Notes under the pieces: model-generated | What the model saw: the letters and a program-made list of their open reading frames with translations, nothing else | Databases searched by the model: none | Told to the model about the DNA's origin: nothing | From: an uncultured Phocaeicola sp. | GTDB taxonomy: Bacteria > Bacteroidota > Bacteroidia > Bacteroidales > Bacteroidaceae | DNA length: 64,000 nt | Direction: 5' to 3' | Assembly: GCA_948579315.1 (NCBI GenBank) | Contig: CAPAOL010000008.1 | Span: 1 to 64,000 of the forward strand | Shown: positions 24,868 through 33,800 of the stretch, in pieces | Layout of the letters: the number at the start of each line of letters is the position of its first letter | Position numbering within the stretch: position 1 is the first letter of the stretch | Made by a program: the position numbers and the translations under genes

Positions 24868-25813
24868 ATTATACTTGTACAACTTAGGTATAAAGACATT
24901 TGGCGGCTTTGCAACACTGGGTGGGGTTATACAGGCTTTGCAACTATTTACGCAGCCTGATCTTGATATTAAATCAATTTTGCTTTCGTTTCCTGCGTGG
25001 GTAGTATATGTATTTGTATGCCTGACTATTATTTTTGCTATGTTGAGGGAACGGTACAAATCGATGAGTCAAAGGGTGGAAGTATTGAATGTTAAATTGA
25101 ACGAGCAAGATGCAATGATTCGTTCATTGCAGGAAATGATGAAAATTGTGCCATTCAAAGGACGCTTTTTCTTGACCACAGAGTATTTATACAATGAATT
25201 GGGGGAATATATACAGAATAACATTGATATTGATTCAATAGAGATAAAGAATACAATAGAAAAAAGAGGTATGGGAAACAAGAGAGATTCCTTTGTCCGA
25301 TTAAATATAAGAGGTGTTGTTTCGCATAAAATCAGTACATTCCAACTGCTGGTGGCAGGTGATACCATTGTTAACTTTGAAGATATAAACATACAAGCGT
25401 TCGAGCGTGTTGGTGGGAAGCAGAAAAAATTATGTGCAAGAATTGCTGATAACGGACAGGATTCTTTGTTGAAGCAGGTTGTTGTTTCTTATGGCAAAGT
25501 AAAAAGTCCCGGTAGTATTGTTGATTTGATGATTGAATGGTGCTGGCCTAATATGTTGAATATTACAGATTGCGACTATACTACATTGCCTAATTTTTTG
25601 GCAGGTACGGTGAAACATCTGAAAATGTCTTTGGAATGTAAAGAAGATATAGGTTTTAAATCGGCAAGTATATATAAATATAAAGTCGGTATGGATAAGG
25701 CCCAGTTGATTTTGGACGTTGATATGTCCGAAATCACAGATACGATATCTTATGAAGAAGATAATCCGTTAATGAATTCTACTTATATATTGTATTACGA
25801 AGTTGCCAGATGA
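24857..25813 (+). CDS. Two-TM membrane protein of unknown family in the radical-SAM cluster
   Basis: This 318-residue protein has two TM segments (about 13-31 and 41-63, the latter LLSFPAWVVYVFVCLTIIF), then a coiled coil (about 66-96, RYKSMSQRVEVLNVKLNEQ). A soluble domain of about 220 residues follows, mixed alpha/beta and then mostly beta, with FKGRFFLTTEYLYNELGEYI, GRVNNLL-free strands and a final STYILYYEVAR. There is no transporter ATPase, protease or HTH motif. It overlaps the 53-residue gene upstream by 11 bp and the radical SAM gene downstream by 4 bp (ATGA), so the three are made as a unit. A membrane anchor or immunity/export accessory role is possible but only inferred. Codon use is AT-rich (ATA, AGA, AGG) compared with the core genes. 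Confidence 0.78.
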   Translation: MENRLYLYNLGIKTFGGFATLGGVIQALQLFTQPDLDIKSILLSFPAWVVYVFVCLTIIFAMLRERYKSMSQRVEVLNVKLNEQDAMIRSLQEMMKIVPFKGRFFLTTEYLYNELGEYIQNNIDIDSIEIKNTIEKRGMGNKRDSFVRLNIRGVVSHKISTFQLLVAGDTIVNFEDINIQAFERVGGKQKKLCARIADNGQDSLLKQVVVSYGKVKSPGSIVDLMIEWCWPNMLNITDCDYTTLPNFLAGTVKHLKMSLECKEDIGFKSASIYKYKVGMDKAQLILDVDMSEITDTISYEEDNPLMNSTYILYYEVAR

Positions 25814-26880
25814 TTGGAAATCTGAAAAAATATATAGATAAGGCATCTTTTATGGAACATATAGATGCCAAGCTGCGGCAGAATGAACCTATGATTATAG
25901 ATTCATTCGTCAGTAATAAATGTAATCTGAAATGTAGGCATTGTTATTTTGGAGATGCCCGGCCCATATCAGAGTCGGTTTCTTTGGCAAGATGGAGAAG
26001 TTTTCTTGATGAAGCTATTGGAATGGGTATGAAACATTTTCATTTTTCGGGTAAAGAATCTTTTTTGGATAATAGAATCTTTGATATCCTGAATCTTTTA
26101 GCGGAATATAAGGAAGATAGGAGAATATTTTATGGAGTTGTTTCAAATGGAATGAGTATGGATATTCAGGGGTATGACGAAGTTCTTGCAACCAACATCT
26201 CATACCTTGAAATTAGTCTTGAGGGCTCTGGAAAATACAATGATTTGATAAGGGGTGAGAATGGATACAATACGGTTTATGAGTTGATTGAAAATGTGGA
26301 GCATCGAGATAAAATAAACATTACTTCTACTATTTTTGATGATAATGGAGCTGATTTATTATCCATGTTGCTTGCATATTGGAAATTAGGAGTTGATAAA
26401 TTTAATTTTGCTCCTATCATGTATTATTCACCATTTGAAATGAAACCATTGAAAAGTTTGTCGTGTGAATCCTTGCTTGGTTTTGTTTCGCTCTGTCTTG
26501 ATTTTATGAATAATGATAACAGTCCGGATGCTATTGATATAAGGATTTGTATGACGAAAGCAATGGCGTATGAACTGTTTCTGAAAGAAAATATATTAAC
26601 CGGAAAAATAGAGGAATATATATACAGAGGCAATAAAATGAAATATCAGAGGGGGAATAAGGTGTTGGAGTTTAGTTATCCTTTACTCAGCATTCCATTC
26701 CTTAATGAATTGGTCGTTACTCATGATGGTTACATTATATCCTGTGCAGATGATATTCATTATAAGTATCTTGATAAGATCGCTTTACCGAACGTGAATA
26801 TAGTAAAAAACAGTTTTGCAGAAATATTGCAAGCGAGAAACGAATTTATTTTGTGTTATTTAGACAAAGAATTATCTTAA
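25810..26880 (+). CDS. Radical SAM protein, probable peptide maturase
   Basis: This 356-residue enzyme has the radical SAM cluster motif CNLKCRHC (C38, C42, C45) after a short N-terminal helix region, a partial TIM barrel (FHFSGKESFLD, LEISLEGSGKYNDLIRG, then ITSTIFDDNG), and a C-terminal extension. That extension reads VVTHDGYIISCADDIHYKY, then NVNIVKNSFAEILQARNEF. It resembles the start of a SPASM/twitch auxiliary-cluster domain (DG-x-x-x-C-x-D, then N-x-x-x-x-S-x-x-E-I-x), but only one or two of the usual cysteines remain. Together with the following repeat-bearing small protein, this suggests a RiPP-modifying enzyme. No N-terminal RiPP recognition element is obvious. The start overlaps the upstream stop (ATGA). 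Confidence 0.88.
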   Translation: MIGNLKKYIDKASFMEHIDAKLRQNEPMIIDSFVSNKCNLKCRHCYFGDARPISESVSLARWRSFLDEAIGMGMKHFHFSGKESFLDNRIFDILNLLAEYKEDRRIFYGVVSNGMSMDIQGYDEVLATNISYLEISLEGSGKYNDLIRGENGYNTVYELIENVEHRDKINITSTIFDDNGADLLSMLLAYWKLGVDKFNFAPIMYYSPFEMKPLKSLSCESLLGFVSLCLDFMNNDNSPDAIDIRICMTKAMAYELFLKENILTGKIEEYIYRGNKMKYQRGNKVLEFSYPLLSIPFLNELVVTHDGYIISCADDIHYKYLDKIALPNVNIVKNSFAEILQARNEFILCYLDKELS

Positions 26881-26900
26881 TATACTAAATGTTTATAATT

Positions 26901-27149
26901 ATGAAGACACAAGAATTGGTAGATGTTCGGGTGGGTGAAAGCACTCAGCCGGATTACGGTTATGAATTGAGTGATAGGTGTATAATAACGAAAAGTTCAA
27001 ATGCTGTCGCTAGCGGAGCAGGAAGCAAAGGCTTGTTTTCGTATAAAAGTACTAAACTGAAAAGTGCTGAATGTAAAATCAATCAGAGTTTACGGGATGT
27101 TGATAATGGAGCAGGAAGCAAAGGTTTGTTTAGTGTGAATGTTGATTAG
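26901..27149 (+). CDS. Putative RiPP precursor with a duplicated GAGSKGLFS motif
   Basis: This protein has 82 residues from the ATG at 26901 (MKTQELVDVRVGEST). An in-frame ATG at 26889 would add MFII. The N-terminal half is polar and leader-like. The C-terminal half carries the exact nine-residue motif GAGSKGLFS twice, at residues 39-47 and 70-78, separated by a Lys/Ser-rich spacer with one Cys. Each copy is preceded by a Val-containing triplet (VAS, VDN). The DNA of the copies matches at 23 of 24 bases. There is no signal peptide and no GG cleavage site. Its place 20 bp after the radical SAM gene, its size and its repeated short motif are the hallmarks of a multi-core precursor. The modification and final product are unknown. 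Confidence 0.75.
   Translation: MKTQELVDVRVGESTQPDYGYELSDRCIITKSSNAVASGAGSKGLFSYKSTKLKSAECKINQSLRDVDNGAGSKGLFSVNVD
27015..27131 (+). repeat. Two 24-bp direct repeats inside the putative precursor gene
   Basis: The copies at 27015-27038 and 27108-27131 (GGAGCAGGAAGCAAAGG then C or T, then TTGTTT) differ at one silent third-base position. They are 93 bp apart (31 codons), in frame, so the repeat is kept at the protein level as GAGSKGLF. Confidence 0.9.
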
Positions 27150-27318
27150 TAAGCATGGCTTTGTAGAGAGGTTTGTTTGTTCTTTTTAACTTCTGAACGT
27201 GAAGCTAAAATGTTTGACCTCTTTTGCATGTGGCAACAATAAATTGACATAAAGCAAGTAATCATTCCTTTTCTTATAAAAGTGTGCTAAAAACACTTAT
27301 ATCTGAAAACATAACAAT

Positions 27319-27326
27319 TATTTTTG
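27319..27326 (+). promoter_or_regulatory. -7 element (TATTTTTG) upstream of the MFS gene
   Basis: TATTTTTG followed by TAC matches the Bacteroidetes consensus and lies 36 bp before the ATG at 27363. It suggests the transporter has its own promoter rather than being the last gene of the radical-SAM cluster. A small hairpin (AAGTGT/ACACTT, about 27279-27298) lies just upstream. Confidence 0.5.
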
Positions 27327-27362
27327 TACGTTTTTTAATTAATGGATTGTTTTTATTCAGGT

Positions 27363-28523
27363 ATGAAGAAGAGTTTGACGGCTTTGGCGTTCGGCACATT
27401 GGGATTGGGCATTGCCGAGTTTGTAATGATGGGCATTTTGCCCGATGTAGCGAAGGACTTGCATATAAGTATTCCGCAAGCAGGACATTTTATTTCGGCT
27501 TATGCACTAGGTGTGTGCGTAGGAGCACCGGGGATGGTTTTGGTGGCTCGTACCCGTCCGCTGAAACATATTCTGTTAGGTTTGATGGTTATTTATATTT
27601 GTGGTAATTTGTGTGCTGCCGCTTCAGTGAATTATTGGATGATGTTGATGATGCGTTTTATTTCCGGATTGCCTCATGGCGCCTTCTTTGGGGTTGGTTC
27701 CATTGTGGCGGAAAGAGTGGCTGATAAAGGAAAAAGTTCGCAGGCAGTGGCATTGATGGTGTCGGGTATGACGATTGCCAATCTTTTTGGTGTACCTTTG
27801 GGTACGTTCATGAGTAATATAATGTCTTGGCGTATTCCTTTTCTCTTTAATGGAGTATGGGGACTGATTACTTTGTTCTATATTTGGAAATGGGTTCCTT
27901 CACTGCCTGCTTTGCCAGATACAGGTTTGAAAGGACAGTTCCGTTTTTTGAAGAATCTGGCTCCATGGTTGTTGATATTTACGACCATGTTCGGAAACGG
28001 AGGCATCTTTTGTTGGTATAGTTATGTTACTCCTTTGATGACGCACGTGGCAGGTTTCAGTGAAAACAGCATGACTTTTATTATGGTGTTGGCAGGTCTT
28101 AGCATGACTGTAGGAAACTTGATGGGTGGAAAGTTTTCTGATCAGTATGGGGCTGCCCGTGTGGTAAAATATACACAGGTTATTATGGCTTCCGGTTTGC
28201 TTGCCATTTTCTTTGCGGCTTCTGTTTCTTGGTTGGCAGTAATATTGATGTGTATATGTACGGCAGGATTATTTGCTGTTTCGGCTCCACAACAATTATT
28301 GTTACTCCGGAATTCACGCGGAGGAGAAATGATGGGAGCGGCCTGTGTGCAAGTCGCTTTTAATTTGGGCAATGCCATTGGTGCTTATGCCGGTGGGCTA
28401 CCCATAGATGCCGGATTGGGTTATCGGTATCCGGCTTTGGTGGGTGTCTTTATCGTATTGATCGGCTTTGTCGCTGTTTCCCTTTATTCCAAAAGGGAAT
28501 CGGCTTCTCTTTCCAAGATATAA
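27363..28523 (+). CDS. MFS transporter, AraJ/sugar-efflux-like (DHA1 type)
   Basis: This protein is about 386 residues long with twelve predicted TM segments. The opening MKKSLTALAFGTLGLGIAEFVMMGILPD and the following GHFISAYALGVCVGAP are typical of the AraJ/YdhP-like DHA1 family, which exports drugs, arabinose-like sugars or metabolites by proton antiport. An upstream ATG at 27342 would add seven residues outside the family's usual start. It follows the putative RiPP precursor by about 210 bp on the same strand with its own -7 element, so a role in product export is possible but not supported by coupling. The last 40 bp overlap the 3' end of the convergent gene. Confidence 0.87.
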   Translation: MKKSLTALAFGTLGLGIAEFVMMGILPDVAKDLHISIPQAGHFISAYALGVCVGAPGMVLVARTRPLKHILLGLMVIYICGNLCAAASVNYWMMLMMRFISGLPHGAFFGVGSIVAERVADKGKSSQAVALMVSGMTIANLFGVPLGTFMSNIMSWRIPFLFNGVWGLITLFYIWKWVPSLPALPDTGLKGQFRFLKNLAPWLLIFTTMFGNGGIFCWYSYVTPLMTHVAGFSENSMTFIMVLAGLSMTVGNLMGGKFSDQYGAARVVKYTQVIMASGLLAIFFAASVSWLAVILMCICTAGLFAVSAPQQLLLLRNSRGGEMMGAACVQVAFNLGNAIGAYAGGLPIDAGLGYRYPALVGVFIVLIGFVAVSLYSKRESASLSKI

Positions 28524-28903
28524 ATTACATCTCCACTCTTTTTAACCTCTACCCGGCTACCTTCCGGATTCAGGTTGAAAGGTGTGGTCTTGTCTGTTTT
28601 GTTATCTACGACCATCAGTACATTATCTTCGGCAAAGCGTTTTATCTCCACTTTCAGGTTGGCGTCGGGCATGGTTTGGTCCAGTAGCAGACTGTCATTT
28701 AGATATACCGCTATACTGTCTCCGGCAAAACTGTTAGTCAGTTCTATGTTGTAGACTCCTTCATAAGTCTGTACTTTGTCAGCCTTGCGTTGGAAACGGA
28801 AGGACATATACAAAAAAATGATAATAACGGCAAAGACTCCAAAAGCCAGCATACCGTTACCTATCATGAACTGCTTGTTCGTATTTAAACTGTTTTTATC
28901 CAT
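28484..28903 (-). CDS. Small one-TM hypothetical protein
   Basis: This 139-residue protein starts at MDKNSLNTNKQF (28903). One N-terminal TM segment (about 17-36, GMLAFGVFAVIIIFLYMSF) is followed by a beta-rich outer domain with YNIELTNSFAGDSIAVYLNDS and ending EREADSLLE. The upstream in-frame start at 28957 adds 18 residues of no membrane character, so it is not used. No family recognised with certainty. The gene is convergent with the MFS gene and their coding ends overlap by 40 bp. Confidence 0.72.
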   Translation of the reverse strand: MDKNSLNTNKQFMIGNGMLAFGVFAVIIIFLYMSFRFQRKADKVQTYEGVYNIELTNSFAGDSIAVYLNDSLLLDQTMPDANLKVEIKRFAEDNVLMVVDNKTDKTTPFNLNPEGSRVEVKKSGDVIYILEREADSLLE

Positions 28904-28946
28904 AGTGTTATAAGTTTCTGCAAAACTACAATTTTTTAATAGAATA

Positions 28947-28979
28947 TTTTGTAGCACTGGTAGATAATTTGTATCTTTG
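28947..28979 (+). promoter_or_regulatory. Promoter of the rimP-nusA-infB operon
   Basis: TTTTG at 28947-28951 (-33) and TATCTTTG at 28972-28979 (-7), with a 20-bp spacer, give a near-ideal Bacteroidetes housekeeping promoter. The leader to the rimP ATG at 29042 is about 55 nt and contains a GGGCTTGATTAAGCCC hairpin near 28998-29013. Confidence 0.75.
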
Positions 28980-29041
28980 CACCGAAACGGATGAATGGTG
29001 GGGCTTGATTAAGCCCTTTTTTTGTTCTTAATAGTGAATAA

Positions 29042-29509
29042 ATGATAGATAAAAATGTAGTAACCCGGATTGTTGACGAGTGGCTGGAAGGTAAAGATTA
29101 CTTTTTGGTAGATGTCACGGTGAGCCCGGATGACAAAATTGTGGTAGAAATTGACCATGCCGAGGGAGTATGGATTGACGATTGTGTAGAACTTAGCCGC
29201 TATATTGAGTCTAAACTGGACCGTGAAGAAGAGGATTATGAACTGGAAGTGGGTTCGGCCGGTATAGGACAACCTTTCAAGGTATTGCAACAGTACTTGA
29301 TACACATTGGTAAGGAGGTGGAAATCCTGACTAAAGAGGGAAAGAAGCTGGAAGGTGTATTGAAGGATGCAAATGAAGAGAACTTTACCGTAACCATTGA
29401 AAAGAAAGTGAAACCGGAAGGAGCCAAACGCCCCAAACTGGTAGAGGAGAATATTACTTTTGCATATGATGAGATAAAATACACTAAATACTTAATTAGT
29501 TTTAAATAA
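29042..29509 (+). CDS. rimP: Ribosome maturation factor RimP
   Basis: This 155-residue protein is needed for late assembly of the 30S ribosomal subunit. The N-terminal alpha/beta domain (about 1-80) carries VDVTVSPDDKIVVEIDHAEGVWIDDCVELSR and YELEVGSAGIGQPFK. The C-terminal Sm-like domain (about 85-155) ends in a Bacteroidetes-specific EENITFAYDEIKYTKY. It is the first gene of the conserved rimP-nusA-infB order and ends 2 bp before nusA. Confidence 0.95.
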   Translation: MIDKNVVTRIVDEWLEGKDYFLVDVTVSPDDKIVVEIDHAEGVWIDDCVELSRYIESKLDREEEDYELEVGSAGIGQPFKVLQQYLIHIGKEVEILTKEGKKLEGVLKDANEENFTVTIEKKVKPEGAKRPKLVEENITFAYDEIKYTKYLISFK

Positions 29510-29511
29510 TT

Positions 29512-30768
29512 ATGGCCAAAAAAGAAGAAACAATCAGCTTGATTGATACATTTTCGGAATTTAAGGAATTAAAGAATATTGATAGAACAACTATGGTGAG
29601 TGTACTCGAAGAGTCTTTCCGTAGTGTGATCGCGAAAATGTTTGGCACTGATGAAAATTACGACGTTATTGTGAACCCTGACAAGGGAGATTTTGAAATA
29701 TGGCGTAACCGTGAAGTTGTAGCAGATGAGGATTTGACGAATCCCAATATGCAGATCTCATTGACCGAGGCACAGAAAATTGATGCGTCTTATGAGGTGG
29801 GTGAGGAAGTGACCGATGAAGTAATCTTTGCCAAGTTTGGCCGCCGTGCCATTCTGAACTTGCGTCAGACACTGGCATCGAAGATTTTAGAACTGGAGAA
29901 AGATAGCTTGTATAATAAATATATTGATAGGGTGGGTACTGTAATCAGTGCGGAAGTCTATCAGATATGGAAGAAAGAAATGTTGTTGCTGGATGATGAA
30001 GGCAACGAACTGCTTTTGCCCAAGACTGAACAGATTCCGAGTGATTTCTACCGTAAAGGCGAAACTGCCCGTGCCGTAGTGGCCCGTGTAGATAATAAAA
30101 ATAATAATCCGAAGATTATTCTGAGCCGTACTTCACCTGTGTTCTTGCAACGCCTGTTTGAAATGGAAGTACCCGAAATCAATGACGGGTTGATCACTAT
30201 CAAGAAGATTGCGCGCATTCCCGGAGAACGTGCTAAGATAGCAGTTGAGTCGTATGACGACCGTATAGACCCGGTAGGTGCCTGCGTAGGTGTAAAAGGA
30301 TCACGTATCCACGGTATTGTGCGCGAGTTGCGTAATGAAAATATCGACGTGATCAACTATACTTCTAACATTCAGTTGTTCATTCAGCGTGCGTTGAGTC
30401 CGGCTAAGATTTCTTCTATTGTGTTGCACGAAGAGGAGAAAAAAGCAGAAGTATATCTGAAACCGGAAGAAGTGTCTTTGGCAATCGGTAAGGGGGGAAT
30501 GAATATCAAACTCGCCAGTATGCTTACCGAATATACGATTGATGTGTACCGCGAATTGGATGAGAGCGCGATGGATGAGGATATCTACCTTGATGAATTC
30601 AAGGATGAAATTGATGAGTGGGTTATCACAGCCATCAAGAATATTGGATTGGATACAGCCAAGGCTGTATTGAATGCTCCGCGCGAGATGTTGATAGAAA
30701 AAGCGGACCTGGAAGAAAACACGGTTGATGACGTGTTGAGAGTTTTAAGAGCTGAATTTGAAGAGTAA
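29512..30768 (+). CDS. nusA: Transcription termination/antitermination factor NusA
   Basis: This 418-residue RNA-polymerase-binding factor modulates pausing, termination and antitermination. It has an N-terminal domain (1-125), an S1 RNA-binding domain (about 135-200, DRVGTVISAEVYQIW...) and two KH domains (about 230-350) with DPVGACVGVKGSRIHGIVREL and LAIGKGGMNIKLAS. A single short helical C-terminal domain follows. The second acidic repeat of the E. coli protein is absent, as usual outside proteobacteria. It sits between rimP and infB. Confidence 0.96.
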   Translation: MAKKEETISLIDTFSEFKELKNIDRTTMVSVLEESFRSVIAKMFGTDENYDVIVNPDKGDFEIWRNREVVADEDLTNPNMQISLTEAQKIDASYEVGEEVTDEVIFAKFGRRAILNLRQTLASKILELEKDSLYNKYIDRVGTVISAEVYQIWKKEMLLLDDEGNELLLPKTEQIPSDFYRKGETARAVVARVDNKNNNPKIILSRTSPVFLQRLFEMEVPEINDGLITIKKIARIPGERAKIAVESYDDRIDPVGACVGVKGSRIHGIVRELRNENIDVINYTSNIQLFIQRALSPAKISSIVLHEEEKKAEVYLKPEEVSLAIGKGGMNIKLASMLTEYTIDVYRELDESAMDEDIYLDEFKDEIDEWVITAIKNIGLDTAKAVLNAPREMLIEKADLEENTVDDVLRVLRAEFEE

Positions 30769-30809
30769 CTCTTCAGTCCCGGCTCGTAGTTAATAATTAA
30801 AAAACGAGT

Positions 30810-33800
30810 ATGACGATTAGACTGAACAAAGTAACAAGAGATTTAAATGTAGGAATAACGACGGTAGTTGAATTCTTGCAGAAGAAGGGCTATACCATTG
30901 AGGCTAGTCCTAATGCGAAAATTACCGAAGAACAATATGCTGTACTTGTGAAAGAGTTCAGCACAGATAAAAATTTAAAAATAGAGTCTGAAAAATTTAG
31001 TCAGGAAAGACAGAACAAGGACCGCAACAAAGCTTCTATCTCTATCGAAGGTTTTGAATCTAAGAAAGAGAAAGAAGAGGTGGTGAAAACTGTTATTCCT
31101 GAAGAGGCACGCCCCAAACTGAAGCAAGTGGGTAAAATAGATCTGGACAATTTGAACAAGAAAACTGCGCCAAAGGTTGTAGAACCAGTTGCGAAAGTTA
31201 TTGAACAAACTCCGAAAGCAGAACCCGTGGTGGAAAAGGTGGTTGAGAGGAAGGAAACTCCCCAACCCGAGAAGGAAACGCCGAAGCCTGTGGTGGTAGA
31301 GGAAAAGAAACCGGAACCTGCTCCTCAACCTGCTCCTGCTCCAGTTCTGGAAGAGAAGAAAGAGCCTAAAATTGAAAAGACGGAAGAAAAGACACCCCAG
31401 GTGAAAGAGATGGAAAAAGAAACACCCGAAGCAGCACCCGTTCAGGAAAAAGAAGAAGACGATGTATTTAAAATTCGTCCTACTGAATTTAAATCGAAAA
31501 TTAATGTAGTAGGTCAGATTGATCTGGCTGCATTGAATCAGTCTACCCGTCCGAAAAAGAAATCGAAGGAAGAAAAACGGAAAGAGAGAGAAGAGAAAGA
31601 TAAGCAGCGTCAGGAACAGCGTAAACTGATGAAGGATGCTATTATCAAAGAAATCCGTAAGGGAGACGATAAGATTTCTAAAAACTCGGTTAACGATGAT
31701 GCTGCAAAGAAGAAAAAACGCAATAGAATAAATAAGGAACGTGTGGATATAAATGCTGCCGGTACAACAAATGCTGGAGGAGCATCTAATAATAACCAAC
31801 GTAACGATAACGCTAACAGACCGAATAGGAACAATAACTCCAAACCTAATGGCAATAACAATCAGGGTGGAGGCAAATTTAATAAAGACCGTTTCAAGAA
31901 ACCTGTTGTAAAAGCGGAAGTTAGTGATGAAGATGTGGCAAAGCAGGTTAAGGAAACATTGGCACGTCTGACTAACAAGACTAAGAACAAGGCTGCCAAG
32001 TATCGTAAGGAGAAACGTGAAAATGTTCAGAACCGCCTGATGGAACAGGAGGAGATGGAACAGGAAGATAGCAAAATATTGAAACTGACCGAGTTCGTTA
32101 CTGCGAACGAACTGGCAAGTATGATGGATATTCCTGTTACTCAGGTTATCGCTACTTGTATGAGTATCGGTATCATGGTCTCTATCAATCAGCGTCTGGA
32201 TGCCGAGACAATCAACCTGGTAGCGGAAGAATTCGGATACAAGACAGAATATGTAAGTGCTGAGGTAGCACAGGCTATTACAGAAGAGGAAGATAACGAA
32301 GAAGATTTGCAGCCGCGTGCTCCGATTGTGACAGTAATGGGACATGTTGATCATGGTAAGACTTCATTACTGGACTATATTCGTAAAGCAAATGTAATTG
32401 CCGGTGAGGCAGGTGGTATCACCCAGCATATCGGTGCTTACAATGTGAAATTGGAAGACGGACGTCATATTACATTCTTGGATACTCCGGGTCACGAGGC
32501 ATTTACCGCCATGCGTGCCCGTGGTGCGAAAGTGACGGATATTGCTATTATTATTGTAGCTGCCGATGATAATGTGATGCCGCAGACCAAAGAGGCGATT
32601 AATCATGCTATGGCTGCCGGTGTGCCTATCGTATTTGCTATTAATAAGGTGGATAAGCCGCACGCCAATCCGGATAAGATTAAGGAAGAACTGGCTGCCA
32701 TGAACTTCCTGGTGGAAGAGTGGGGTGGTAAGTATCAGTCGCAAGATATTTCGGCAAAGAAAGGTACAGGTGTACACGATTTGTTGGAAAAAGTATTGCT
32801 GGAAGCTGAAATGTTGGATTTGAAGGCTAATCCCGACCGCAAGGCAACCGGTTCTATCATTGAATCGTCCTTGGACAAGGGACGCGGTTATGTGGCTACT
32901 ATGTTGGTGGCAAACGGTACGCTGAAAATGGGCGATATAGTCTTGGCTGGTACTAGTTATGGTAAGGTGAAAGCCATGTTTAATGAACGTAACCAGCGCA
33001 TCAAGGAGGCCGGTCCTTCCGAACCGGTATTGATTCTGGGACTGAACGGTGCTCCTGCGGCAGGTGATACTTTCCATGTGATTGATACGGAACAAGAGGC
33101 TCGTGACATTGCCAACAAGCGTGAACAGTTGCAGCGTGAGCAGGGCTTGCGTACTCAGAAACTGCTGACATTGGATGAAGTGGGCCGTCGTTTGGCTTTG
33201 GGTGATTTCCATGAGCTGAATGTGATTGTTAAAGGTGACGTGGACGGTTCTGTCGAAGCGTTGAGCGACTCATTGATAAAACTGTCTACAGAACAGGTAC
33301 AGGTTAATGTGATCCACAAAGGTGTCGGTCAGATTTCCGAGTCGGATGTGACTTTGGCTGCTGCATCAGATGCGATTATTGTAGGTTTCCAGGTTCGTCC
33401 TTCAAGTTCTGCCGGCAAACTGGCTGAGCAGGAGGGGGTGGATATCCGCAAATATTCTGTTATCTATGATGCGATTGAAGAAGTGAAGGCTGCTATGGAA
33501 GGTATGCTGGCACCTACTTTGAAGGAACAGATTACTGCAACCATCGAAGTGCGTGAAGTCTTCAATATTACCAAGGTCGGTTTGGTTGCCGGTGCTATGG
33601 TGAAGACAGGTAAGGTGAAACGTTCTGATAAGGCACGCTTGATTCGTGATGGTATTGTAGTCTTTACCGGTGCTATCAATGCTTTGAAGCGTTTCAAGGA
33701 TGATGTGAAAGAAGTAGGTACTAACTTTGAATGTGGTATCAGTCTGACAAACTGTAACGATATCAAGGTCGGTGATATTATTGAAGCTTACGAAGAAGTA

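Noticed and set aside
26889..27149. CRISPR or tandem-repeat array near the radical SAM gene
   Set aside because: There are only two 24-bp copies, in frame, with a silent difference between them. This is a protein-level repeat, not a CRISPR array.
27363..28523. MFS transporter as dedicated exporter of the RiPP-like product
   Set aside because: It has its own -7 element, is separated by about 210 bp and differs in codon use from the cluster. It belongs to a common metabolite-efflux family. The link is possible but not supported.
30975..32354. 459-residue open frame antisense to infB
   Set aside because: It lies opposite the Lys/Glu-rich IF-2 linker, and its Phe/Leu/Ser-rich product is the expected shadow of that composition. 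It has no start context or domain.
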